Assembly (NCBI RefSeq): GCF_014876185.1
Contig: NZ_JADALJ010000001.1
Span: forward strand, 3,019,501-3,083,500
DNA: 64,000 bases
Direction of reading: 5' to 3'
DNA from: Rufibacter sp. LB8
Lineage (GTDB): Bacteria; Bacteroidota; Bacteroidia; Cytophagales; Hymenobacteraceae
Under the pieces are notes generated by a model. That model had not been told where the DNA came from, ran no database searches, and worked only from the letters and a program-made list of their open reading frames with translations. A program made the position numbers and the translations under genes. The stretch's first letter is position 1. Every line of letters begins with the position of its first letter. Positions 1 through 9,375 of this stretch are shown here, one piece after another.

Positions 1-1745
1 AAATCTACCGGGTACAGGCGCTCGGCAATTTTAAACGGGTTGTCTCCCACCGTGTGTGACAGCATTGGTGACAGATAGATGAGTTGCGCGGGCTGGCTAT
101 CACCTGCCTTGTTGAGGGTGTATTTGGTTTTGAGCGGTTCCTGCAGGTTCTCCAGGTTCTGGATGCTGAGCGCCTGGCGCTGGTAGTCACGGCCGGTCTC
201 TGTGAACTTTTTGGTGTAGCTGTCCTGCCCGTTTTCATTAATGGCAGAGCGCATCTGCAGGGCAACCATGCCGTGGTAAGAATCTTCAAAGGCGCCTGCC
301 AGTTCACCGGTGGGTTTGATTTCTATCTGGGCGGCCACCACCTGGGCGTTCCGCTCGCTGTTTTTGAGGGGCACCCATTTGCCGGCGGGCATCTCTACCA
401 CCCACCCCTGCTCATTGAGGCACCTGAAAGGCAGCATACCAAACGGCAGACTGGCATCTGTGGCATCCAGCAGATAAGACGTGCCTTCCACCGTTACGTG
501 GCTGATGACATAGTTGAACTTGCTGAGCATGGGAGATTGGGTGACCGGCTTGCCGTGCTGCCGCGTACTGACCAGCATGGGCTTGGCGTCTACGCCCCCT
601 TCGCGCAGCAGCGCCGTCAACAGCAAGTTAATATCTGCCGAAGAACCCGTGCCTTTGTCATGCGCTTTTTTGAGGTTCTCAGAGAAAACCCGGTTTTTGC
701 CGTCCCAGTCCATCTGCTTCTGCACGTACGCCAGAATTGTCTTTACCTTAGTCAGGTTGTCTGGCGCATTGGCCACCAGGGTGGCGGCAGTTTTCTGCAG
801 GAACGGCGTGCTCAAAAGCTGTCCGCCAAACTGTTCTTCTTTCTGAAGTTCTCTGGCCAGGCCTTCCCAGTTGCCGGCCATGTAGCGGGGCTCCTGGTCT
901 GGGTACTGAATTTTGGTGAGCATGAACTCCATTTTGGAGAGGTAGTCGCCCATGCTGCCCAGGTAGGGTTCCTGCACAAAGGCCGGCAAGTCTTTCATGA
1001 CCCAACGGTACTCCACCACCTGCATGCTCATACTACCTCTTTTCTCTTCATTGAGATAGCCTACTTTCTCTTCCCAGGCTATGGCAGTGGTTACATTCAC
1101 TACTTTGGCGTCTTTTATGTGGAACTGGTTGAAGCCCGTGGTCAGGGGTGTGTACTCAAAGAAAGGCACCATGTTCACCTGGTATTCGCTCCAAAGCACG
1201 GGTATGGTGCTCTGGAACTCCCATTCGCGCAGGTTCTCAATAAAATCTGATTTGATTTCATAGGCCACCTCAATCACCGACCCCACTTTCACGTTGGGCA
1301 TGGTCAGTTTCTTGGCGTACCAGTTCACGTCTTGCTTTTCCTCAAAAATGGCCTGCTCCTCCAGCTTCACCTTCACTACCTTGCCGCCTTCCAGGTTGTA
1401 GGTGAAGCCCTTCAGGTTCAAGACTTCCTCTTTGCTCTCAAAGCTTTTCTTGTAAAAAGGAATCACAATGTCTGCCTGGTCCAGCCCGCTTTTCTTCAGG
1501 ATCTTGATGCGCATGATGCGTTTGAAAAGCACCTGGGTCCCGCGCGTGAACAGAAAAGAGGACTCGCCCTGGTCATGCAGCACCACAGCGGCGGCGCTGG
1601 TGTCTTTGTCATAGACCGTCATCTTCAGCTGGGCCTCTGTGACTTTGCCCAGTTTAAACGGGTCTTCTTTGGCCCAACCGCTCAGGGGCAAGGCCAAGGC
1701 AAACACTAGACAGCAAAAAAAGGCGCGTTGGTAAAAGGAAAGCAT
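1..1745 (-). CDS. DUF3857 / transglutaminase-like secreted protein (C-terminus cut by window edge)
   Basis: The frame is open from an ATG at 1743-1745 to the window edge, giving 581 codons; about 100 C-terminal residues should lie outside. The N-terminus reads MLSFYQRAFFCCLVFALALP and is a clear signal peptide, so the protein is exported. It is a close paralogue of the gene at 3840-5885 (shared KLGKVTE, KMTVYDKDTSA, LDATD and NPFK...YPVD blocks) and has the DUF3857 plus transglutaminase-like layout. The catalytic Cys of a GDCKD-type motif is replaced (GTGSSADIN) and the expected His is Tyr (KFNYVIS), so it is probably not a working transglutaminase or protease; the Asp-containing DATD motif remains. 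It is last in a run of three related genes. Molecular role unknown; surface or envelope binding is my guess. Confidence 0.85.
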   Translation of the reverse strand, partial: MLSFYQRAFFCCLVFALALPLSGWAKEDPFKLGKVTEAQLKMTVYDKDTSAAAVVLHDQGESSFLFTRGTQVLFKRIMRIKILKKSGLDQADIVIPFYKKSFESKEEVLNLKGFTYNLEGGKVVKVKLEEQAIFEEKQDVNWYAKKLTMPNVKVGSVIEVAYEIKSDFIENLREWEFQSTIPVLWSEYQVNMVPFFEYTPLTTGFNQFHIKDAKVVNVTTAIAWEEKVGYLNEEKRGSMSMQVVEYRWVMKDLPAFVQEPYLGSMGDYLSKMEFMLTKIQYPDQEPRYMAGNWEGLARELQKEEQFGGQLLSTPFLQKTAATLVANAPDNLTKVKTILAYVQKQMDWDGKNRVFSENLKKAHDKGTGSSADINLLLTALLREGGVDAKPMLVSTRQHGKPVTQSPMLSKFNYVISHVTVEGTSYLLDATDASLPFGMLPFRCLNEQGWVVEMPAGKWVPLKNSERNAQVVAAQIEIKPTGELAGAFEDSYHGMVALQMRSAINENGQDSYTKKFTETGRDYQRQALSIQNLENLQEPLKTKYTLNKAGDSQPAQLIYLSPMLSHTVGDNPFKIAERLYPVD

Positions 1746-1855
1746 GGAAAGGTAATATTGAAAATAAGGAACCGGCTGGAAAACACACGTTGAGCGAAAG
1801 GCAAAACAGCGCCTATTGCGTTTACTTTAAGGGGTTTCTGGAGAAATAAAAAAAT

Positions 1856-1895
1856 CCGTTTTCGGGCTCATTTCTGGAAATGAGCCCGAAAACGG
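1856..1895 (-). terminator. Dispersed 40-bp palindrome acting as terminator
   Basis: Near-perfect inverted repeat CCGTTTTCGGGCTCATTT / AAATGAGCCCGAAAACGG. On the minus strand it starts nine bases after the stop of the 1905-3809 gene and is followed by ATTTTTTTA, the form of an intrinsic terminator. It is a consensus copy of the dispersed family. Confidence 0.8.
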
Positions 1896-1904
1896 AGGAA
1901 TTTC

Positions 1905-3809
1905 TTAGATGGTGGTGGCCGCCAATACTACCTGCTGCTGGTCAGCGCGCGAAACTTGCTTCAAGAATTCCACCAGGGCTTTGTACGTGGCGGGCTCATA
2001 GCGGCCTTTGTGCATGGTGAGCTGGCGCACGTACACCAGTTTGTTGCCTTTGATCTGCACCTGGGCCTGGTATTCGCCAAAGGCGGAGGCAATTTTAGAG
2101 GGCTGCGGCACGCTCTCGGGCTTGTAGCCCGCCGGAATCTCATATTCCACGGAGTCTACGTCATGGAAAGACAAAGGCCAGATCACATCTTGGGTGCGAT
2201 TTTCCTTCATGGCGGGCACGTGGTCCCAGCGGTTCATGAGGTTGGGCGTAATGAACAGGCGCTTGCCCGTGGCCGAGGCTACGCGGGGCAAATCCAGCTG
2301 CAGTTTTTCCTTAACTTCGGGTTGGTCTTTCACTTTCTCCAAGGAGTACTTCTTGATCTCAAAGGCCGGAATCTGGGTGTTTTTGTAAAGCCATTTAAGC
2401 TGGTCCTCGGGTTTGTAGTTCAGGATTACCTGGTTGTGCTCTTCGTGCTGAATGCCTTGGTACTGAGTGAAGGCTTCACCGGTACCAGAGCCCTGGGCGT
2501 TCAATTTCACCTGTACAGAGCGAAGTTGTTTGTTGTCTAAGGCGGCAAACCTGGGAGTGGGCACCAATTTACCGCCCTCTGGGGTTACCAGCAAGGAATA
2601 GCGGTCGCCGGTGAAAGAACCGGTGTAACCGGCATCATCTGTCTGGCTAGTACACTCTAGCCAAACGGTGTCTTTGGCCATGGGCACACACAAAATCACG
2701 TGGTTGAACTGGTTGCTAGGGAAGTTTTTCATCATAGGCCGGTTGTCTTTCCCGCCGTAGATAATAGCGTAGTGGCTTGGGATGTCAATAACCTCCAGTA
2801 AGGACTTGGTATAATTACTCAGGGCCTTGCAGTCTCCGTAGCCTTTGCTGTCTACCAAAGAGGCTTCAAACGGCTGCCAGCCCCCTATACCCAACTGAAT
2901 GGACACGTAGCGCGTTTTGTTCTGCATGAACTGGTACACCGCCTTCACTTTTTCTTTGGGGTCTGTGATGTTCTTGGTCAGCGCCAGAATCTGCTGCTTG
3001 GTCTGCTCGGGCAGGTGCCCGCGGTCCATGTTCAGTTTGCTGTAGAATTTCCCCAAAGACTCCCAGGAATCCATAGTACCGGCGTAGGCTTCCACCTCAA
3101 AATTGCTGGGGGCGGTTTTCACGGCGGGCACCATGTCCCAGAGGTCTGGCCCTAAGGGTTCTTCCTCATAGGGAGCCAGATCTTTTACCTGCCAGGTGTA
3201 CACTTGTTGGCTGCCTACCTGGGTAACGCTGGCTTTCTCTGGCATGAGCTGTTCTTTGTAACGCAGGGCCAGGCCCGCCGGCATGATTACCTTGAATGAG
3301 GCTTCCTCCACTGATAATTTCTCTGCGTCAATGGGGCTCCAGAAAGGATAGAACAGCATGTTGCTGGTGGTAGTCTGGTACTCATACTCCACCGTGTACG
3401 GATAAGCGGTATAGGTCAAATCCGCCACTTTCACCCGGTTGTCGCCAATGTCATCGCCGTTGGCACTTTCATCCTTGATATCTGAGTTTTTTAGGGCCTT
3501 TACCTTTTTCCCGAGCATGTCATAGACCGTGGCTTTGATATAGTCTACTTTGCTCAATTTGTCATAGTACACTACTGCCCTGGCGTGCCGTTTGCCGTCT
3601 GCATTCATCACAGCCACCACCCGGCGCACTTTCTCAGAGGCAGATTTGGGGGAATGCACCGTAAACACGGTTTCCTCTGCCCTGATCACTGCGTCTGCGC
3701 CTTTAGAAAGGGAAGACTTGATGGTTAAGGCGGTATAGGCCGGTTCATTGGCCCACGCCGACAGTCGGGTCAATGCGCCCAGGCACACAATTGCTATCCA
3801 GTTTTTCAT
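1905..3809 (-). CDS. DUF3857 domain transglutaminase-like secreted protein, catalytic residues intact
   Basis: 634 residues. A signal peptide (MKNWIAIVCLGALTRLSAWA) is followed by a DUF3857 beta-rich domain (about 40-240), a transglutaminase-like core (about 270-410) and a C-terminal DUF2569-like/beta region. The core holds GYGDCKALSNY with Cys327, FNHVILCV with His370 and a downstream VWLEC strand, so the papain-like catalytic set looks intact. Proteins of this kind in Bacteroidota are exported and uncharacterised; cysteine peptidase or crosslinking activity is inferred from the fold. It lies 30 bp downstream of the paralogue at 3840-5885 and is probably co-transcribed with it. It ends at the terminator at 1856-1895. 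The ATG at 3809 is chosen because it directly starts the signal peptide. Confidence 0.88.
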   Translation of the reverse strand: MKNWIAIVCLGALTRLSAWANEPAYTALTIKSSLSKGADAVIRAEETVFTVHSPKSASEKVRRVVAVMNADGKRHARAVVYYDKLSKVDYIKATVYDMLGKKVKALKNSDIKDESANGDDIGDNRVKVADLTYTAYPYTVEYEYQTTTSNMLFYPFWSPIDAEKLSVEEASFKVIMPAGLALRYKEQLMPEKASVTQVGSQQVYTWQVKDLAPYEEEPLGPDLWDMVPAVKTAPSNFEVEAYAGTMDSWESLGKFYSKLNMDRGHLPEQTKQQILALTKNITDPKEKVKAVYQFMQNKTRYVSIQLGIGGWQPFEASLVDSKGYGDCKALSNYTKSLLEVIDIPSHYAIIYGGKDNRPMMKNFPSNQFNHVILCVPMAKDTVWLECTSQTDDAGYTGSFTGDRYSLLVTPEGGKLVPTPRFAALDNKQLRSVQVKLNAQGSGTGEAFTQYQGIQHEEHNQVILNYKPEDQLKWLYKNTQIPAFEIKKYSLEKVKDQPEVKEKLQLDLPRVASATGKRLFITPNLMNRWDHVPAMKENRTQDVIWPLSFHDVDSVEYEIPAGYKPESVPQPSKIASAFGEYQAQVQIKGNKLVYVRQLTMHKGRYEPATYKALVEFLKQVSRADQQQVVLAATTI

Positions 3810-3839
3810 ACGTTTCAGAAATGGAGGTCAAAAACGGGA

Positions 3840-5885
3840 TTATCCTTTTTTCTTGAGCACAATCTGCTCGGCGTGCTTGGCCACCACCTGGGTGTAGAAC
3901 TGCTTCAGGAACTCATATTCCTCGGCGTAGAACACAGGCTTGGAGATGGTTAATTTGCTCATGACCTGAATTTTGTTGCCGTTCACCTGCAGCATGTAGG
4001 TGAACTTGCCGCCGTTCTCAGGCAAGGTCAGGATCATGCCTTTGGGCATCTCCTCTACCGCGTAGCCTTCTGGTATGGTGAAGTTGCACAGGTACACTTC
4101 TTCCATGGCGTGGGCGAAATCAACGGGGTATTTGCGGCCCGCGTGCTTGAACGGGTTGTCTTGCTGGGCTTTCAGCAGCATGGGGTTCAGGTAGATGATG
4201 TCTTTGGCCTGGGCGTCACCGGCGCTGGCCACTTCATACTCCAGACTGATGGGCTTGTGCAGTTCTTTCAGGTTCTGTAATACCGGCTTCTTGCGCTCCA
4301 TTTGGTTCTGGCTGTTCACCAGTTTCTCCAGGTATTTCTGCTCGCCGGCGTCTAACACGTTGCGTCTCATGTTCACGCCCCACAGCCCGCTGGAAGATTG
4401 TGATACTTTGCCGCTCAATACCCCAGAAGCCGACACCTGCAAATCTGCATTCACCAACTCAGTGGCTTTGTCATTCATGTTCAGCGAAACCCAGTCGCCG
4501 CCTTTTTGATCTACGATCCAGCCTTTGTCATTGAGGCAGTGCTTGGGCAGCAAGCCCAGCGGCACCAGCGGGTCTGTGGCATCCATGAGAATGCGGCGGT
4601 TGCCCACCTGCGCGTAGGCAATCACGTAGTTGAACCTGGACAGCACCGGCGTGTACGGCACGCGGCCATTGTCACGGGTACTGATGATCACCGGGTGGGC
4701 CTCAAACCCGGCATCGCGCAGCATGGCCACCAGCATGAGGTTGATGTCTGCCACGTTTCCCGTTTTGGTGTCAAAGGCTTTGCGCAGGGAATTGGTCACG
4801 TACTTGCCGCCCTGCCCGTTCCATTTCACAGATTTCTTCACAAACTCATAGATGGCGTTCAGGCGGGCCAAGGTGTCTGGAATGGTCTGCAAGGCGGCCA
4901 CTTCGTTTTTGAAGAAACCGGTGCGGTTCAGCTGCAAGCCAAAGCTCTCGTCGCGCATGAGTTCCTCAGAAAGGGTGCTCCAGTTACCGGCAAAGCGCTT
5001 AGGTATAGAATTTGGGTACCGCACCCACTCCAGCTCAAACTCAATCTTAGAAAGATAGTCCTGGATGGTGGTGATGTGGGCCTCTGGCGTGATGGCGGGC
5101 ACATCTTTCATGACCCAGCGATGGTTGACAGACCGGGCCGTGATGTTTTCGGCGCCACCAGAGGTACGGCCATTTGTATAGCTTTTAGAATCTAAATCAA
5201 AGGAAGCGCTCCAACGTACCGTGAAGTTCATAGTACTTGGCACAGCCTCTTTCACCGCAAACGACTCATAGCCCTGGGGCATCTGCTTGTACTCAAAATA
5301 CTCTGGAATGGCGGCACGGTATTCACTGTGCACTACCGGAATGGGGTATTGAAAGCGCCAGTCACGCAGGTTGAACAGGAAATCTGAGGCAATGGTGTAC
5401 GTTATCTCAATCACAGAACCTTCTTTGACAGCGGGCAGGGTGAATTTCTTGTTAGACCAGTTGGCGGTTTCCTTTTCGTCAAAAATGGCTTTGTCGTCCA
5501 TTTTCACTTTCACCATTTTGCCGTTCTCCATGTTATAGGTAACGCCTTTAATGCTGCTCACCACTTCTTTGCCGCTGTTCACCTTCTGGTAATACGGCAC
5601 CACAAAGTTGGCCCAGTCATAACCACCCTTCTTCAGGATTTTGATGCGGGTTACGCGCTCAAAATTCACCTGAAAGTCTTGCACATAGTTAAAATAGGAA
5701 CGGCCGTAATCTGCCAGCACCACCGCCACGGCGCTGGTGTCTTTGTCATAGACGGTCATCTTGACTTCTTCTTCGGTCACTTTCCCAAACTTAACGGGCG
5801 CTTCCTGACCCCGTGCCACGGTTTGGAAATAGAAGAACGCCAAAGCCATGAGAGGCCAAGCTCTGTAAGAGGTAGAAATGCGCAT
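3840..5885 (-). CDS. DUF3857 / transglutaminase-like secreted protein, catalytic residues lost
   Basis: 681 residues with an N-terminal signal peptide (MRISTSYRAWPLMALAFFYF, cleavage near ARG-QE). A DUF3857 domain covers roughly 60-280 and a transglutaminase-like core roughly 330-450. In the core the Cys position reads TGNVADINLM and the His position reads SRFNYVIAYA, so Cys and His have become Val and Tyr while LMDATD is kept. The same losses occur in the paralogue at 1-1745, but not in the intact 1905-3809 gene between them. I infer a pseudo-enzyme with a binding role. It is the first gene of the three-gene minus-strand run; the 350 bp upstream hold no gene and should hold the promoter. Confidence 0.88.
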   Translation of the reverse strand: MRISTSYRAWPLMALAFFYFQTVARGQEAPVKFGKVTEEEVKMTVYDKDTSAVAVVLADYGRSYFNYVQDFQVNFERVTRIKILKKGGYDWANFVVPYYQKVNSGKEVVSSIKGVTYNMENGKMVKVKMDDKAIFDEKETANWSNKKFTLPAVKEGSVIEITYTIASDFLFNLRDWRFQYPIPVVHSEYRAAIPEYFEYKQMPQGYESFAVKEAVPSTMNFTVRWSASFDLDSKSYTNGRTSGGAENITARSVNHRWVMKDVPAITPEAHITTIQDYLSKIEFELEWVRYPNSIPKRFAGNWSTLSEELMRDESFGLQLNRTGFFKNEVAALQTIPDTLARLNAIYEFVKKSVKWNGQGGKYVTNSLRKAFDTKTGNVADINLMLVAMLRDAGFEAHPVIISTRDNGRVPYTPVLSRFNYVIAYAQVGNRRILMDATDPLVPLGLLPKHCLNDKGWIVDQKGGDWVSLNMNDKATELVNADLQVSASGVLSGKVSQSSSGLWGVNMRRNVLDAGEQKYLEKLVNSQNQMERKKPVLQNLKELHKPISLEYEVASAGDAQAKDIIYLNPMLLKAQQDNPFKHAGRKYPVDFAHAMEEVYLCNFTIPEGYAVEEMPKGMILTLPENGGKFTYMLQVNGNKIQVMSKLTISKPVFYAEEYEFLKQFYTQVVAKHAEQIVLKKKG

Positions 5886-6233
5886 AAGTGGGGAGCGTAA
5901 GAGATGGAAAATAAATTATGAATTTTGTATTATAGTGGGTTGCCCTTTTTTAAAGGCAGCATGGCAAAACATATTAATTTTTATATATAAAAGGCTGTCT
6001 TGTGGCTGAAACGGGGGGCTTTGAGCACATGACACAGAAAATAGCCTTGCTTTATCTGATAGGTGAGAGAGGGTGATAGCTTACGCCTGCGCAGATTCAA
6101 CTTGGTTTACCGAATATAAAAAGAAAAAATTGCCTCTTCCTAAAAAAATTCAAAATATATAACCGGTTTTTGCCCGCTGCTTCTGAAAGAGTTGTATTAT
6201 TTCGGCAGCGCCCGGCATGCCCAACTACTCCTT
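5886..6233. other. Gene-free, AT-rich spacer
   Basis: About 350 bp between two minus-strand genes with no convincing reading frame. It should contain the promoter of the DUF3857 cluster; I could not find a full TTTG/TAnnTTTG pair. No member of the dispersed palindrome family lies here. Confidence 0.5.
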
Positions 6234-7508
6234 TTACTTGACTGGGGTAAGAGGCTGATAGTCTAAGGGTAACATCTCGGCCAGTTTCTCCCAGGCCCAG
6301 TAGCCTTCCACCAAATGCGAGTAAGGGTTCAGCAGCATTCCGGCGGGGTCAAGGTACGTGAAGGGCTCCACCAGCGTGAGCAGTGAGGTTTGAAATGAAG
6401 GCGCCCGGCGCTGGCTCAACGGCCCCTGGTTCACAAAGCTCATTTCCTCTTTCTCCCGCCCATACACCACGTTCAGGAAATCTGGGAACTGCACCCGCAT
6501 TCTTCCGGCGGCAGTGTCTGGCCGAAGGATGTTGGTGTACGGCACCGGTTCTTTGTAGAGATACGTCACTGTCTTGTCAAGCCGCGCCATGCGGGACCAG
6601 TACTGCAGGCTGTCTTCGGGGCCGGTGGCGTTGGCATTGAGGACGATAGTACCGTTGCTTTTGTTCCGCCACCGTTTCAACCCTGCCTGAATCTCTTCTT
6701 GCGGGGGCCGGTGCGGATTAGGGAGCCGCTGGAGGCGCCGCACCTGAAAGCCTTCGGCCTCCAGATTCTGGGCGTGCAAGGCCCGCAGGAAATGCATCAT
6801 GGAGCCGTTGTAGGCCTTGAGCCGCGCCGAAGCCCACCGTTTCTGCTGCGCCTGGCTGCCGGGTTTCATCTCCTCAAACCGCGGAAAACCCATATGAAAA
6901 ACCTGCCCCGTCTTAAAGTCTGCCTTGAAATCTTCCAGCAGAAAATGCAGCCGGTAGCCCAGCGCCTTGCTTTCAATGATGAGCGGCTTGGAGGCATCGG
7001 CGGTTAAGACATTGGCTTTGGCATCAAAGTTAAACTTGAGGACTTCTGCGTTGACAATGGTGGTCTTGGCGGCGTTTGGCGTCTGCCCAATGAAATTCTT
7101 GAAGAACACCTGGTAGTTGTTACGCCAGTTGGGGTCTGGTCTGATCACTACTTCCTGCAGCGCGTTGGCCTTGGGCATCAATTCAAACCTGAAGCTCAGT
7201 TGCTGGCCGGCCTGCAGCGTGATTTGGTGCGTGAGCGTTTCATAACCCAGAAAAGACACCACCAACTCATGGCTGCCCGGCGGCAAACCTATCAGTTTAA
7301 AAGTGCCGTTCTCTGCTGAATTGGTACCGTACGTGGTCTGGGCAATAAACACCGTGGCAAAGCCCAAAGGCTGCTTGGTCTGCCCGTCTATCACCGTGCC
7401 CGATACGCTGCCAATGCCGTTGGCCTGTGCTTGTACCGTTGAAGTAGGCCACCCAAACGCCAGCAGCAAAAAAGTAAAAAGAAGGCAAACAGAAAGACGA
7501 GCAGGCAT
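6234..7508 (-). CDS. Exported protein with carboxypeptidase-like regulatory domain
   Basis: 424 residues. The signal peptide (MPARLSVCLLFTFLLLAFGW...VQA) is followed by a carboxypeptidase-D regulatory-like beta-sandwich at about 35-125 (VSGTVIDGQTKQPLGFATVF, SAENGTFKL, ELVVSFLGYE), the same module that opens many TonB-dependent receptors. The rest (about 130-424) resembles conserved Bacteroidota proteins of unknown function and has no TonB plug or barrel that I can see. It is probably periplasmic or attached to the outer membrane. It stands alone with long spacers on both sides. Confidence 0.8.
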   Translation of the reverse strand: MPARLSVCLLFTFLLLAFGWPTSTVQAQANGIGSVSGTVIDGQTKQPLGFATVFIAQTTYGTNSAENGTFKLIGLPPGSHELVVSFLGYETLTHQITLQAGQQLSFRFELMPKANALQEVVIRPDPNWRNNYQVFFKNFIGQTPNAAKTTIVNAEVLKFNFDAKANVLTADASKPLIIESKALGYRLHFLLEDFKADFKTGQVFHMGFPRFEEMKPGSQAQQKRWASARLKAYNGSMMHFLRALHAQNLEAEGFQVRRLQRLPNPHRPPQEEIQAGLKRWRNKSNGTIVLNANATGPEDSLQYWSRMARLDKTVTYLYKEPVPYTNILRPDTAAGRMRVQFPDFLNVVYGREKEEMSFVNQGPLSQRRAPSFQTSLLTLVEPFTYLDPAGMLLNPYSHLVEGYWAWEKLAEMLPLDYQPLTPVK

Positions 7509-8016
7509 GACAAAAGCTTTTCCCCTGAAAGATACACTTCTGCCCGAAAAACTACTTGTTAAAGTTTGTTAAGGAATGGGTTGTTATTACCTGTAAATGG
7601 AAATTTTTGACGAAATCTCTGGAATGTCTTTTCTGTTTTCGGGCTCATTTCTGGAAACGAAGCCAAAAACGGAAAAAAGAAATCGTCATAACCAAGAAAT
7701 GCGGCAGACTTTAAAAAAGAACGTTTTTAGTAAGAGCTATTATAGTAAACCGAAAACGATAGAACCTGTCTCCTAAAAGAGAAACAAGTACCTGTGCCCT
7801 TTTTGGTGTTTCTAGGGGCCAGCAAGCAATACTGCCAATGCATAAGAGTTAGCCCTAGAAACTACGGGCAGGAACCGCCCCGCTTGTTGGTGAAAACACA
7901 CTGCAAGGGCAGCGCGGTTGGGTAACTCTTTACAGTTTCAATTTCGAAAAAAAGTTTAGCCCAAGATACACTCGCCAAGTTCGTTTCCGTTTTTGGCTTC
8001 ATTTCCAGAAACGAGG
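7509..8016. other. Gene-free spacer with two dispersed palindromes
   Basis: About 500 bp without a supported gene. It holds degenerate copies of the dispersed palindrome at 7633-7672 and 7987-8025, and a half-copy of the GTTGGTG hairpin family near 7880. The rest shows nothing I can name. Confidence 0.5.
7633..7672. repeat. Dispersed palindrome, degenerate copy
   Basis: Left arm CTGTTTTCGGGCTCATTT is consensus; the right arm (AAACGAAGCCAAAAACGG) carries several mismatches. It lies upstream of the gene at 6234-7508. Confidence 0.75.
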
Positions 8017-8025
8017 CTAAAAACG
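7987..8025. repeat. Dispersed palindrome overlapping a stop codon
   Basis: CCGTTTTTGGCTTCATTT pairs with AAACGAGGCTAAAAACG. It overlaps the 3' end of the histidine kinase at 8017-9375: read on the minus strand, its outer arm supplies the last codons and the TAG stop. Confidence 0.75.
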
Positions 8026-9375
8026 CAAGGTAAACGTGGTGCCCTGACCCAACTCAGAACTCACCGTCAACGAGCCCTTGTGCAACCGCATAATCTGCCT
8101 TGACAAACTCAACCCAATGCCGGTGCCCGTGGCCTTAGTGGTGTAAAACGGAAGGAAAATCTGCTCCAGCGCTTCCTCAGAAATGCCGCTGCCGTTGTCT
8201 GAGACTTGCAACACCACGCGGCTGTCTGAATCTGTGAAGGCCTCCAGTTGCAGGACTTTGTTTTGCTGGTCTGCCAAGGCGTGGATGGCGTTTCTTAAAA
8301 GATTAATCAATACTTGTTCCAGCAGTTCACGGTCGGCCAAGACTTGCAAGGTTTCAGGCTGGCAATTAATCAGGAACAGGATATTTTGTTGGGTGAATTC
8401 TTCCTGGAACAAAGTCTGCAACTGCCGCAGCATTTGGTCAACAGAGAAGAACTGTTTCTTAGGCACCGGCACCCGGGCCAGGCTTCTAAAGTCATGGACA
8501 AACCGGACCAAACCCTGGCTGCGACGCTCAATGGTCTGCAGCGCCATGCCCATGTCTTCGGTTTCCTCGCGGGCCAGTAAGATTTGTTCACCGGGTTGCG
8601 CTTCCAGGTAATCCTGCACATCAGCGGCCACGCTGCCCGCTAAAGACGAAATGGGCGTCACAGAATTCATGATTTCATGGGTGAGCACACGTATCAGGTT
8701 CTGCCAGGCTTCCATCTCTTTCTCCTCCAGTTCGCGCTGAATGTTCTGGATAGAAGCCAACCGGAAGTCCTCGCCGCGCAAGACCAAATCCACCACAAAC
8801 ACCGAGACCGGCACGCGCTCTTTGCCGTGCTTGAGGCGCAAAACGGTGCTTTGGCCGGCGGGTAATTGCAGCAACGCTTCCACCAAACCGGCAGCCTCAG
8901 AACGCAAGTGTTCCACGTGGGAAAGGTGCGGCACCTGCAGCAGGCGCTTGGCGGCGTTGTTGATTAATTGTATTTCGCCGGATTTCTTGAACGTGAGAAT
9001 GCCAATGCCAATGTGCTGCACCACGGTCTGGAAATACTGCGCGGTAGCCTCTTTCTCAGACCTGATATCCCGGAATTTCCTGATGACTTCATTATAACGC
9101 TCGTAGAGCTCGTCAAAAGCTTTTCCTTCGCCGCGCGCGGTGAACACCTCAGAGAAATCATCATACTTAATGGTGTTCAGGAATTTGGTGAGCCGCTCGG
9201 TGCTCCGTTCCACAAACAGAATAAGCGCAACAGTCTGCACGGCTACTAGCACGCCAATGGCCATCTGCGTGGCCAAAAACGCCGCCTTAAAATCGAAATG
9301 GAAAAATAGAAACACTGACAGCACCAGCAGAATCACCCGCAGCACCACCTGAAACCGGAAGTTCTTAAAGCCCAT
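8017..9375 (-). CDS. Membrane sensor histidine kinase (partner of NtrC-type regulator)
   Basis: 452 residues from the ATG at 9375 (MGFKNFRFQ). An in-frame ATG lies 75 bp upstream, inside the preceding gene, but the chosen start begins right at the first hydrophobic segments and gives a usual 11-bp overlap with the regulator stop. There are two membrane segments (about 6-26 and 31-56), a HAMP-like linker, a PAS-like domain (about 110-215), a HisKA H-box LTHEIMNSVTPISSL with the phospho-acceptor His at about 233, and a HATPase_c domain ending DNGSGIS, FLPFYTTKATGTGIGL, GQGTTF. It should autophosphorylate and phosphorylate the regulator at 9365-10747. The signal is unknown. Confidence 0.9.
   Translation of the reverse strand: MGFKNFRFQVVLRVILLVLSVFLFFHFDFKAAFLATQMAIGVLVAVQTVALILFVERSTERLTKFLNTIKYDDFSEVFTARGEGKAFDELYERYNEVIRKFRDIRSEKEATAQYFQTVVQHIGIGILTFKKSGEIQLINNAAKRLLQVPHLSHVEHLRSEAAGLVEALLQLPAGQSTVLRLKHGKERVPVSVFVVDLVLRGEDFRLASIQNIQRELEEKEMEAWQNLIRVLTHEIMNSVTPISSLAGSVAADVQDYLEAQPGEQILLAREETEDMGMALQTIERRSQGLVRFVHDFRSLARVPVPKKQFFSVDQMLRQLQTLFQEEFTQQNILFLINCQPETLQVLADRELLEQVLINLLRNAIHALADQQNKVLQLEAFTDSDSRVVLQVSDNGSGISEEALEQIFLPFYTTKATGTGIGLSLSRQIMRLHKGSLTVSSELGQGTTFTLRF

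Noticed and set aside
84-1250. Long plus-strand open frame of 388 codons
   Set aside because: It lies antisense to the DUF3857 gene at 1-1745, whose protein aligns with the paralogue at 3840-5885; the plus-strand product has no family features.
4506-5195. Plus-strand open frame of 229 codons
   Set aside because: Antisense shadow of the DUF3857 gene, rich in His and Gly as expected from reverse reading of a real gene.
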